Under the pieces are notes generated by a model. The model worked only from the letters and a program-made list of their open reading frames with translations. It had not been told where the DNA came from and did no database searches. The translations under genes and the position numbers were made by a program. 64,000 bases of DNA from Cyclospora cayetanensis (lineage: Eukaryota > Apicomplexa > Conoidasida > Eucoccidiorida > Eimeriidae), in contig NW_020312763.1 in assembly GCF_002999335.1 (NCBI RefSeq), positions 186,001-250,000 on the forward strand. Direction: 5' to 3'. Within the stretch, counting starts at the first letter, position 1. Each line of letters starts with the position of its first letter. Shown here in pieces: positions 1 through 12,200 of the stretch.

Positions 1-984
1 AGCACAAACTCTGCATGATCGCGCAACGGCTGGAAGTAATATTTGCTGACGCAGGGAACAGGCGGCGCACCCGCAGTGAGAATAACAAAGGAGACTGAAG
101 TCAACACCTGCAAAATCCCTAAACCGACAAGCCATCGACTAAGCTGCGTATTTTGCTTGATAGCCGCTCCACGGAGGAGATTTCCAAGCACGAGCTGAAG
201 AAAAGCGAGCACGTAAACACGGAAACCAACACCGCAAGAGAGCTAGCCATCAGCGAGATCTTGCTAATCCCGTAAGGCCCCGACTAACGCGCAAGCCTCA
301 GACATCCATGCCAACGGCCCAACAAGCATGAAACGCGAGGGAAGAGTGGCAGAAGTGGTGTCTTTTAGGAAATCAAAGGGCACACGGAAAGAGACGTTAG
401 ATGACCTGAGCTCGTGTGTCTGTCTGGCACACCTCGAGCTGCAGAGTCGGTAATCCGACAGTGAACAGGAAAAGGAGGTATGGCAGGAGGAACATTGAGC
501 TCCTCCATATTTGCAATTGTTGCCAGTACGTCGTAAAATTGGACGCCCCCACCACCGCGCCGAAGAGCGTCGAATACACCAGCGTGGTTGACGTATACCA
601 GCCGCGTTTCCTCTGTCTCTGCAGCCAACTCTGCCACTGGTTTTGTGTTTCTGCCTCAGGGGTTCCATACAGAGCGCCTGCTTGCCCTCCAGTCTGCGGA
701 ATAACAGACAGGGTGGGGCCTGGCGCTAGCTGCTGCTTGAGTGACGACCACTCAGGCTGACCGTCCCCTCCGTCTAGCCTAGGTCTTGCTGAGGGGTCAA
801 AAGACTGGGGATAGCGGTAATAAAAATCGCCCTCCGTCAACAAAACTCCGTTTTGTTCCTGGTAATCCAGCGCCTCAAGCTGGACACGCAACAGTTCATG
901 TTCATCCATCTTGTTTTCCATTCGCACCTGAACAGGGCGAGAAAAAAACATGCAAGCCCGAGTGCAAGATCGCACTCTAAACAT
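1..984 (-). CDS. Sodium:neurotransmitter symporter (SNF/SLC6-like) family protein, 5' part, two exons seen
   Basis: Membrane transporter of the neurotransmitter:sodium symporter type, cut by the left edge. Exon 1 runs 984-433 and exon 2 runs 194-1 and continues outside the window. The ATG at 984 opens the frame; ATGs at 951, 921 and 909 are alternatives. After about 130 polar residues comes the first helix, with FGAVVGASNF followed by IWRSSMFLLPYLLFLFTVG and LPTLQLE. This matches the TM1-TM2 pattern of the family (G-x-G-N-x-WR-F-P ... FL-PY-LL ... G-P-LE), although the WRFP part is altered. The donor after LQLE at 433 and the acceptor before LVLGN at 194 are both in phase 0. Exon 2 continues with an arginine-glycine turn and another hydrophobic segment. 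The substrate cannot be told. Family assignment is from motif resemblance only, and the exon 2 join is inferred. Confidence 0.6.
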
Positions 985-3900
985 TGCAACGTCGACAGTC
1001 GAGCTACAGTTGATGCCGTGTATGAAAATCCTTCATACATCATGACGCAATCTGCGTAATTTAGCGTACTGGAAGTGCATGCGCCCCGCCTTGGAAACCA
1101 GCGAGCCTGTCGCATGATAGGTGCATGCGCGAGCATTCCCTCGCAAAGAGATTATCAAGGCCACAGGAAGCATCACTGAGCGGTGCTGAAGACGGCACGA
1201 ACCTTCTGTGTGAAGAGCGGAGAATGCCTGAATGCGTGGGCTTCGTGGTACAGCTGCCGCCGCAGTTCATGTGGCATGTCAGCCATTGAAGCTGCCGCTG
1301 CCAGTTCTCTGGTGACATCTTCAGGACCTGAAATCAGCAGAAATGCCAAGCACCCAATTCAGATGCAAGCTTCCAGCAGCAAGGGGAACAACTGAATGCA
1401 TGCATCGTCCAAGAGCCACCTACTGAACCTTCGCTTAAAAGAGTACGCATACCAACGGTCCCGCCCTCAAATAAGCGTTCTAGCGCACACACGATAACTT
1501 CCTTCCAAACAAAAAAATAAATCGCCTTAAAACTAGCTACGAAAGCCTCCGTTATCGAGGCAGACGTCATGGCTGTGCATCATGAGCCGACACCTACATC
1601 CACAGTTGCGAAGATGGAGAAATAGACTGGTTTGAACACTGTATATGCTAACCCTGCTCCTCTAATCACGCCGAAAAACAGACTTGAGGCTGTCTCGACA
1701 TTTCGAATCATGCTACACTACAGAATGGAGAGGTTCAATACGCATAAAAGCCTCATTTCTGCACAACACGAAGACCCCCAAGAAGTCCGGCTGCCTCGGG
1801 TCTTGGCAGAGCTGCATATTCCCCATTAATAAGAAAAAGCCACTCCCCCATTTCCGGAAATGGAGGGTATCATTAACGCAGCCACATCCTTGGCTTTACA
1901 CTGGGGGCCTAAGCATCCAGTAGCGAAACACAGGTACACCCCAAAGCAAGAGAGAAATCGCAGCCTCACCACTCTCATCGCCTTGCTCTCCCGCCTGGAC
2001 AGGCAAAGATGCAACTTTTTCCAAGTTGCTGACTCCCACATCCCCGGCCGAAGGCCGGCTGAAACTTGTGCGGAGGCGCTGCATTTCCGTCAGAGCAGAG
2101 GCAGCCACCGGATAGAGACACTGCGTCCGACGCCCGTGCCAGCTGTTTGCTGTATATGCAGCCTTCACACGGGATAAGCACACTGTTGAACCCCTGATTC
2201 CAGAGACGCTTCTCAGAAGCGCAAAATGGCTGATGAGTTCAAGAGTTCCAATGCCAAGACATGCCACCGATATCAAAGATTATATGATAAGGGTAGTTAG
2301 ACCGAAGCCTCGGCGCTTCAGTCTATCTCCGTAGTCAAGGCAAGGTACTCCTCTTGCCCGTCGCTGCGGCCCTATTATTTGGCCGGAGTGTACATCCGAG
2401 AAAAGAGAGACCTCGTTTGTGGACTATTCTGGCGCTGCACTAGTGTTGCTACCCGCAGCGGCAGGCAGGTACTTATTAAAACTGACAGAGGATTGAACTC
2501 ATAAATCGCAAAACCGAGGTACTTATCCACTTAACCTGCAAACAGTGCGGCAGGTTCAGGGGAGCCACAAGGAGTTCCTCTCATTTTAGCATTTATTTGG
2601 TGGAAAAAGGGGGAAGCGAGTGGGGGGTGGGAAAGGAGTAAACAGGAGGCCTGCGAAGGCGCAGTGGCGTTCGGCACGTGATAGTTCGCATACGCCGGTG
2701 TATTCGACCGCTGCACTGCTGAAGGCGCGGATATCACGTTGCATATAGACTTGTGAGAAGGCGGGTTACGACGCTGACGGGGATTTCGGTGCGTAGGGCG
2801 TTGAGACCATACGATTCAAATTGCAATCGCAAGAAGAGCTGGCTTCCTGCTGGTGGAAACAATACATAGCCAAACTTCAGGCATGGCCTGTTCTGACCAG
2901 AATTGGGTGTAAAAAGGAACGAACGCAGAAGTTCTGTTTTGGGTCGTAGAAACAGCCGATACCGAGGCCCCCTGAAGGCTGCGGCAAGAGCGATCCTCAA
3001 GAGGCAGGAGCTCGGCTCCTGGCAAGCATGTGTAGTTTCTGTCAAAGGATCATTCATTCATGATTACAGGGTTCAATGTGGTGTCGGGTGAGGTTTGTTA
3101 ACTCCACGCCATCGCTACCGGAATCTGTACGGCACGAGCCGTTGGTTGCAGCGGGAAAAGTTAAGAATTGCTCAGGTAACGAAGGATATTGAAGCGTCGA
3201 AAGCCTTTACCATTTGTTCTTTTCGAGAGTTCCACCCGTTGAGTTGTCTCGGCCATAGCCCGTGCCACTTGTCGGGGCTGTGGCTCAAGGAGGGCTGTGT
3301 GGTAGTGTGCGCTGGTTTAGCCTGCTTACTTTGGGGGCTTCCGTAATCGTTTTCAGGAGGCTTTTTTTTATTTTTCTGGGCGCTGCATCTCGTAGCAGGT
3401 CATGCCTTCGTCATCACCAAACGGAGATGTACTTCGGGCTACTCCACCGAACCGCAACCACGCAGGCGGAAAAGAGCTTCCTTTCTGCATCGCTTGCCGC
3501 GTCGAGGCGGCGACTGCGCAGCTTTGAAGAAGAACGCTTTCTCATTCTGGGTTTTAGAGCGAGTTGGCAAGTGAAAAGGCATTCACACACAAACTCGCCA
3601 AATGGTCAACACAAAGGTCCCCGCTGGACGGCCAAAAGGAGGGGCGGTGCAAAAGTATTCTCACACCTACTCTACCAGGTCTTTGAGCTTCCTTTATGAT
3701 GTAACCATGCTTATACTACCCCATTCAGGGCCTCACTGGGGAATAACTGGACCTCATTAGTCTTTCGTTTTTACTAACGGCGAAGGCCGTCATCCCCGCT
3801 GTGTGGACGCCTGAATGCCCGCTACTGTGTACAACTTGGCCTAAAACGAAACGCCTATCCAGCTAGCGTGGCATGGCGGTGGCGCCGTGTACAGCCGTAG

Positions 3901-4491
3901 GCCTGTGCCTTCGAAGTGACCGCACGTTGCCCGATGCAAGGAGCAGCTCCTTACCTTTCCCGTGTAGCAATTACAAAGCCGTGGTATCCAGAAGCAAGAG
4001 CATTCAAGATGTCTCAAATTAAAAACTAGGTTACTGCATAGTGAACAATGGGCCCCTAATTCTCTATGTATTTGCACCACCGGCTATGCTACTCGCCTCA
4101 ACGATGTTTAGCACGTATGCGCCACCAGGAGCGTCAGAGATTGTGAACTTCTTCGCCTCAGCTTTGCTTTACTTGAGTTATGTAGAGCTTTGTGTCCAGC
4201 CTTCCCTCTGCCGGTTCCTTAGTAAGTCCGTGCTATCTGCCCTGCTTCTCATCTGTGTTTCTCCACTGCTCCTCAGCGAGCATGCCCTTGTACACTACCT
4301 GGGTGGTCCTTGCACAAGATTTCTCTGCCCTCCTCGGGCTCTCGTGTAACTTCGTGCAAATGTGTGCCTGTGCCTGTCATCAAACGTCTCTACTACAGAA
4401 GGGAGCTTCGTAAAATAAGCTTGCTGGATCTAGGACTCGTGCTGCGAAGTGTTCTGTTTAACATCCTCTGCTTCCCTTTTTACGGTCGAGC
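985..4491. other. Non-coding stretch, no supported gene
   Basis: About 3.5 kb upstream of the minus-strand transporter and downstream of the minus-strand membrane-protein gene. Open frames here are short, overlap on both strands and match no family I recognise. A TGCATGCA palindrome lies at 1397-1404, about 410 bp upstream of the transporter start. It resembles a motif bound by ApiAP2 factors, but a single copy is weak evidence for a promoter. Confidence 0.5.
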
Positions 4492-7258
4492 TTAAATCTT
4501 CGGCTTAAGAACACAGTTTATGGCAAGTGGGAGAAACCGGTGGCTCTCCACATCTTTCCAATAAAATAGGGAGTAATACGCTAGAGCAACGCTTAGTTGC
4601 ACGTACACTCGTCCCAGTCGGCAGTCCTGAATTAGATCTTCGTACATCTGGCGAGATCTGACTCTGTGATGAACGCTTACCCAAAGTTCCTTCGAATGGA
4701 ACCCTTTACCTTGTGCATCGACTACAGGATGAAATGCAACGGCCAATAAATGCGGGCCTTTGGTCCCTGTTGATGATGCGTCGTCTGGCCCCTTATATGC
4801 TTGCTGCGATGAGCAATTCAGATTGCTGCCTAGCATGCAAGGAGAGCCTAATGGCTTTTCAGAACTTGCTGTGGAACTGAGTCCCAACGTAGTTGCCCTT
4901 TGGTCGTTACGTCGGCCATCGATATCGTCTCCATCTGGAATTGTCATTTGTACCTCATTCGCTTCTCCCTCAAATCCCCCACGGCCTCGCACTGGATGCC
5001 CACGGCTGCCGTCTGCTGCCATAGAAAGTGTACGGGGAGGCAGAGGGCGAGCACCAGGAGTTTGTGCCTCGGCATTCCCTGGTTCGTTCGGATTCGATCC
5101 GCTGGAAAGCTGGGCAAGTGTGTGCTGAGCAGAGTCACCAAACGCACGTTTCAAACCGAGATCCAGATATTCACCGATGATGCAGGTCGAATAGTCGGAA
5201 AAACATCATGGTGCGCAGTAGGGGCAATGTAAGGACTGCACATTAGAGTGGGGACCAGAGCAGCCATGCAGGAGTGGACTATTTTTTCAGACCTGGGTGC
5301 TTGAGGCCAACCTGCACGAAAGCATATGGTGTGCGTGGTACCAAAAAGCAAGGGGAACTTTGTAACGGCCGCTTATTTTGATCTGGCTTACAGCCACGAT
5401 TGAGTTTCCATGCAGAGGTAGAAAGGAGCCCCGGATCATCAGCATCTTGGCAGATTCTCCTGCCGACACATGTAGAAGCTCTTGCAAGGTGTGGTCTGGA
5501 CTGCGGCGGAATGACGCCACCATAGATCCGCCAACGAGGTCTTGCAGATCTGGCAGTGCTTCAAATGGAGGTCCGAGGTGTTCCAAGCTGGCCATTCCGC
5601 CTGGCGCCGTAGCCGTCGTGGCGACGGCATCTAGAGGCTTTACCGTAAAGGGCGAGGCTAAATCCCCTTCTAGTTCATGGCGTTTTCCTGTACCCTCAAA
5701 CTCTTCTCCAGCGACAAGGGAAGCCTCAGGATCCGCGGTCTGAGAGGTGGGAAGCACTTTGTCGAACCCAGTCGAATATGGAGTGAAACACGCGTCTTCT
5801 GGTCTTATCCCCGCTAGTGGGGCTGGAATATATTCCAGGATGGAGACACCTGACTCCGTCCCACCGAAAGCACCTGCGCCCCCAGCAACAAGGTACGATA
5901 CAACTTAAGAGTGAAGGATCACATACGCTCGAAAGTCAGCTCTGCCTCAGTTCCTAATGGATAGTTGACCCTACCCCAACATTTTTGGTAGTTCCAAAGC
6001 TCTCTGGAGGGCTTTGAAATCTGTATGTTGCCACTGCCGCTTTGCATCACACGAGCTTACTTTGATTGTAAAGCGACAGTAGCAGTCTGAACCCCCCGCT
6101 AAGCACAGCGAAGGGCTCATGAGCTTTTGGCTGGGTATGAAGCACCTCCAAGACGAATGTGGCCAGTCCGTTGCTTACGTTCTTCTGAGGGTCGCTATCA
6201 GAAGTACTGGGGCGCATTTCAGTCAGCTGTTCGGGCTGCCCTTGCTTGGAAGCTGCTTCACTGTCAGTGGTGTGTACTGCGGCATCTCCTGACGCAGATG
6301 CAGACATGCCGTTAGCACCAAATATATCTTGAGACTCCTGTACTACACTGGCCTCTAGACTGCTCAGGGGTAAAACAGCTAGAGTTACCGCTCCCATAGA
6401 CGGTCGCGATCTCACAAGTGCACATCCGACGGCGATCCCAAGAGCCAGCGATAGGAAGACCATGATGCATGCAAAACAGAGAAGTGAAAACAACGAGAAA
6501 GCGTTTGAATTCGAGGCTTCCTCTGAGCACACACGACGAACCCACCGCGAAGAGTATAGACAGTGAGGGACTCCCCACGTGTAAGCTTCCTCCGAAACTC
6601 TCATGAGCGCACAATGCGGAGACAATTCAGCATTTTAAAATTCGCAAACAGGTTCAGAAGAGTAGTGAAAGGCCAAAGCTTAGTACAGCCCACTTGATTT
6701 GACAGGGGGTGGTGCAATACTTCGAGGATTTCTTTGCTGGGTCACCAATAGCGCCGATGTAGAGAGTGCCGGTTCCGTCAATGCTAGGTACAGGAGCGCA
6801 TTGGCTCGTGTGGTGTTGCGTCTTTCTCTACCTCCAGCACACTTCCAAGGTTTTGGGCTCTTCCAGAAGCTGCGGCGTACCTTGAGCTGTGTTCGACTGC
6901 CCTCTGGCCAACACGTATCGGGCGCCACGCTGGCTGGGAGCGATAGGGCGGTAGCGAGCCTGGGGAATGTAGCCGTTTGAGAGCTCTCCGAAGAGCCTTG
7001 GGATGGTGACTCATAAGAATGAGAGTAGCTACCGAACTGATAGGACTTGGAGGACACGTCATCATAGCTGTTCTCTAAGTCGCTAGGGTAGTACGAAGAC
7101 CAAGAGGCTGTAGGAAATGCTAGAGGCAGAGGCCGCATGGTGGCCCCCGCCCATTCATTCCCAGCCTCTCTGCTTGAGCTTTTAGAGTTTCGCGGGTCAC
7201 ACGTGACTTCTGCATCACGTTTGCGCATTTGGGGAGCGGCTAGCAGCTTTCTCCACAT
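4492..7258 (-). CDS. Unrecognised single-pass membrane protein, four exons, about 677 aa
   Basis: I do not recognise this protein. Four open segments on the minus strand join in phase: 7258-6832, 6522-6061, 5903-5392 and 5124-4492. The donors are GAG|GTAGAG, AAA|GTAAGC and GCT|GTAAGC, the middle and last of them strong. The third exon could instead begin at 5873, which also keeps phase. The ATG at 7258 starts a Ser/Tyr-rich, probably cytosolic N-terminus of about 140 residues. One strong transmembrane segment follows (FSLFSLLCFACIMVFLSLAL). A long C-terminal part has acidic and Ser/Thr-rich stretches and ends in a hydrophobic tail containing YYSLFYW. This would be a signal-anchor topology. 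That four independent junctions preserve phase argues for a real gene; its role is unknown. Confidence 0.55.
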
Positions 7259-9281
7259 GGCTCCAACGCCACAACACCTTGGGCAACACGTCTACCAAGA
7301 AATATCAGCGAATTGCATGCCCCTGGGTAAGGTATCAATGTATAAGGAAAAGCTGGACTCAGGATCTGCGAACGACTTATATTTCCTGTCGGGGTTGGGA
7401 GACGCCACGTAGTAATTTCATCGGGCAGGGCCTCCCGAATGCAATCCCCCGAGCCGTGACAGGGGCAGGAGTTCTTCAAAATAATTGAAAATTTGTTTAA
7501 ATCAGGTGCACATAATATTTCAACGGAAACTGCTGGCTTGTGCTTACTAGGGTTAGCTCTACTCCCCCGTGTGGGGCAGCTCCGCTTCAACAGTTTCCTG
7601 GTCCACCTGAAGATGCTGTGGTGTAAATGGAGACGATGAGGCTATTTACCTAGTTAAGAAAAATGATATAACATGCACAGCTTCATATATATTTCAAGGA
7701 GGAGAACGCGGCTTCTGGCTGTGATTTGCTCTTCCTGCGCCCGGGCATGTCGATAATTCCCACAGCTTTTATTAAAGCAATTCCCCCATAAGCTTCAGCA
7801 ACGTTGGGCTTTCGAGATCTCATGCTCCTTTTATCATGTGCAATAAGACTACAAAAACTCAGGGCCGCAAAAAACAAGGGCGTCGGATCAGCGAGCGGTG
7901 TAGCAAGACACCAGTACTGCGTCGGGCGGCGAGTTGAACAGGAATGCAACGGCGCAGCAAATGACGATTCTCCAGATAAAATTCAGGGTTCAACGCACAA
8001 AGATTTGAGCACGAAGCGTTTGTTAAATGTTTTTTAGCGTTGGGGTGTACGAATCTCCCGATCTGCGGTGTCTTTCATGCAGCAGTAAGTTGACCAAACA
8101 TCCTGTTGCGGGCGAAATCCTCCTTTTAGGGACCTAATGAGCGTTCAGAATAGTCCTACGCTCAAGCATATACCTTTGATTCCGTTATTTGGCATTCAGG
8201 GCACATAGTGCACTCACTATGAAGCTTATGCATCGTTATTGCGTATCCCCTTGGTGAAACTATCGTTGCACATGGCGGTAAAACTATTAAGAAAGAACGA
8301 AGGTGAACTAGGCACGGTTGGTGCCAGGCTATTTGTGTTTACAGCGTATTCATATCACCTTCGTCGTAGAAAAAGGTTGCAAGAAGCCCTATGGTGGCAT
8401 CCCCGGGCAGGCGCTGGGCGTGACGGAGCCTCGCACCAGTGCCGAACAGACGTAGAGGGCGGAATGAATTGCATTATGGACGGTGATTCTCAGCGTGCTT
8501 GCTATTTTAAAACTTACTTCTATCGTAACTCTTCGCGTAGGAAAGCCGAATTCCTGTCATATCTTCACTGACACCGGACGAGCAGAGCACGATCGTTGAG
8601 GCTTGTTCCGGCTTCTGAGAAACAAAGGGGTGATGGTGGCCTTGGTCACTCTGAAATACGTCCTTTAACAAGCTATCAAGTTGGCCTCTATTGACTACTG
8701 TTACATTTGTGCGTGGCTGTATGCTACAGTGAAGCCATTTTTGTCTCTTTTTCCTTGCCTGCTCTGGCTGCCAAGAGTTTACGAAGGCAGCCATCCTCCA
8801 TTCCTGAGAACTACAGCTCTTTTGAAGCCTCATAGGCTTATTCCGAAAAGGATCAAATGCATTGGTTTTGTTGCTGCACACAAACAACCCAGTGGAACAA
8901 AGAGTTTGGTGGACTACCAAATACCAGGGCAGCAGGAAAGCTGAGAAATTGAGGCCACCCAGAGTGGAACCACGCTGAGCGAGGAGCATAGTGCTCGTTC
9001 ACAAGCGTAGGCAAGCACTGAGGTCTTTGAAATTTGTTGTTCTATTGCGCGAAGGCAGGAAGCTTCCAAAAATTGTAACAATTACCTGCGGTGCAGTTGG
9101 CTGGTGAGAGGTTGGCTGGGCTTGTCCACACTCTCCACTTTTGACGGATATTGTCTAGATTGTCTGAGTGTTTGCTCACCTTAGCTGTGATTCGGGAAGT
9201 GGGTGACTGTCTTGAAAATACGGACACATCATCTACCGAGGGAGAACTCACTGACTCCACTGTCTTTCGAGCCAATTTATC
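7259..9281. other. Intergenic stretch between divergent genes
   Basis: About 2 kb between the minus-strand membrane-protein gene and the plus-strand acyltransferase, so it should contain both promoters. A 160-codon minus-strand frame at 8507-8989 has no recognisable domain and no clear splice partners, so it is not called. No repeats or other recognisable elements were seen. Confidence 0.45.
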
Positions 9282-12200
9282 ATGTTTCTGCAAGTATCCC
9301 GCCGTATTCAAGGCGAAAAAAGCCCATATGAGTGCGATTCCATTGCGTGTAATTGCATTCACAAACGTGAAGGCTACCTTTCTACTTCCAGTCGCACATC
9401 ACAACAGTTCAACACCCGCAATCCCTGCTCAGTTGATGCCAGTAAAGATGAACTTGTCACCTTCATGCAGCCCCGCAGTAAGGGCCGCGACGGGGGGCCG
9501 TCATGGCTGTGTCCTGTTGTGTCCAATAGCGCAGCCCTAAGCCCCACAGCTTGCGCCAGTGGAGACTGCATGCATTGCAAATGTGACAGCCCCACGGCTA
9601 CAGCTTCCTCACATGACAAGCGCCCGGTATGGCGTGTCCCGTGGCGAAATTGTGGGGGTGTTCCTCACAGTGCACATTCCAGCGGTGACGATAGCTGCAA
9701 TTTGTACTGTCGGGCATGCAGCGACTTAGGGGGGGCTTTGTTGTGCCGGGAATGTGGTCCAAGGCCTGATGGCTTTATGCGGTTTTACAGGACGTCGTAC
9801 CTGTACAAGACCGCAGATGCATGCTTAACCCTTGTGGAGTTCATGGCTCGTCCTTTTTGCTGGGATATGGCACTGTTCAGAAGCCGCGATTCGGCGACTT
9901 CTGGCCGCTTAGAGCCACCGTCCGGTGTGCTGGCTGGAATGCATCTCGCTACTGCGCGGCGCTGCACGCAGATAGCGAAAAGCGAGCACCCCAGGAGTAC
10001 TTGCAAGATAAGAAGAGGCAGCCGCAACGAACAAAGTCTTATCGCAATCAACGATCAAGCCTTGTCAAGCCAGCAGATACACACGCTTTATGCTAAATGG
10101 GAAGAATCGGGTGCTCCCTCGCAGCCACCCGAGGGGCAACGCCCGTTTCAGCAGCTACCCGGGTCACATGGCTCAGACAAACTCAGCAAAACGTTCTGGG
10201 TAGCTATGAATCATCTAGACCACTCGGTTGTGCGTTTCGCTCGCCGGCACCCGCTGCTAATTTGGCTGGCATGGGGCCTCTTAAGCTTAGGTTTTTTGTG
10301 CAGCCTCAATGGCTTCTTGTGGCCAATTTTGATTCTGCTATTTGTGCTACGTCGGTTACGCCTGTTGATGTGGGAAGCAGCCGTGCGATGGTTCAGTCCG
10401 TATGTTTTTTCCAAGGATGTTGAAGCCTTCCTCCATCAGCCGATGCATGCTGAGGGGCAGAGTGTTGTAGAGCCTCAATCAAGCTTTTTCACTGGCTCTA
10501 GGGAAGTTTTATCCCTAATGGAAAGTCAAGAAAAGCTCTTTTTTTCAATGCCGTGGATGGCTGTCACTGCTTTCTCGTACTGCGAAAGGCTGACCCTGCA
10601 AGATCTCTGTTCAGCGATTACAACGAACCTCTTAAAGCCCGTGGACAAGTTTTCGTGCTTTGCTGACTGCAGCGCAGATGATACCACACTTGGGCGTCTG
10701 CCTCTCTCGGCTTTTGCGCACCCCCGGCTACTTGCAAAAGTACAGCGCATTATGGGCAGATATTGCTGGGTTCGACAGGAAGGTTTTCGAGTGTCTCAAC
10801 ATGTGATGAAACTTACAAGGAAAGGCCTTGAATCATTTCGCGATCAACGTTTCGTTGTGGGTAAAGGCAGTGCGGACTCCAAGGAAATGAGCCAAACACA
10901 GAAGCTGTGCTCTTGCAGTTCTGCCTCCGATTGCAGCTGTCTGCTGGACGAAGCAGACGTCACCTGCCTTGTGAACGAAGCGCTTGCTCAGCCCTTGGAC
11001 CCTGGAAAGCCCCTCTGGCAGTTTCTGCTGATAGAAAATGTAATATTGCCCCCCCGAGATGGGGCTGGAAGCCTGGAGAAAGAATGCATTGGCAGTGTGG
11101 TGGTGTTTCGCATGCACCACGCAGTGGGGGATGGGGTGTCCATCACGCGCATGTTTCTTAGGGACTTTCTATGTGCAGCCCCAGCAGTACCTTGCAATGA
11201 TTGCACAAGTGCTCAGCAGTATGAAGGGCAGACAGTCTCTGTAATGGGCGCGGCAAGTTTGCCTGATAAGGGCTCCGCGACTGCTATAGCCTCGCAGCTG
11301 TCACACACCGTTTCAGCGGATACTAGTGGCGACAACGATGTTTTTCATGACAACACTGAAGAAGCGGCTCAAACACCAAAAGTTGGGAGCCCAGTAAGCG
11401 CCGCGAGCACCAGCACTATCTGGACAGCTTCGGTGACTTCCTCGAAAGCAGCCGCCGATGCAAACGAAACAACAAACGATACATTCAAGGCCCAGATGCA
11501 AGATCGAAATGCACTGCAATTTAGAGACGAAGGCGTACTCTCGAAAACTTCCCCTGGAGTTTCGCCATTAAAAACATATTCCTCTGTCTGTGCGATCCCC
11601 CAGAATACTTTTTGGAAGGTGCTACTGGCGATTCGCTTCGCGTTACAAATACCGTTTTATGCAGCGCAAATGGCCTTGCTAATGAGCTATGATGAATTAC
11701 TGGAGACGCCGCGCTGCGGCAGTGCCCGTAGGACAAGAATAGCCAAGCCAATATGCATTCCTCTGCAAGAACTTAAGGACCTCAAGACGCGACTGGCTGC
11801 TGTGTTGGCGCTGCAGCGGGAAACTCAGCCGGCCACCACTAGACGCTCAGTTGGGAGACGACTGCTCCAGTGGATCAAGCCGTTCAGTGCCACCCAAGAT
11901 AGGCAGCAGATGGACAAGAAGCAGTCGAGAGCAGGACAAGATAAAGCAATGTGTAGCAGCGCAGGTAACCGGGGTGCGCTTGGTGCGACCGCACAAACAC
12001 CCACGGTCAGAGAGGAGCACAGCAACGCAAAAACCTTGAGGGTCACGCTGAATGACATATTCGCTGCATGCATTGTCGGGGGGTACCATCGTTACGAAGA
12101 AAAAATGAAAAAGAATCTTTCAAGCAACGAAGAAAAAAGCATGGAGGGTAGCATTCGAGCTATAAGCAAGCATCCCCTAAAAGAGGAAATAAACTTCCTT

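Noticed and set aside
8507..8989. 160-codon minus-strand frame
   Set aside because: No recognisable domain, the start is not clearly defined and there are no splice partners; likely chance.
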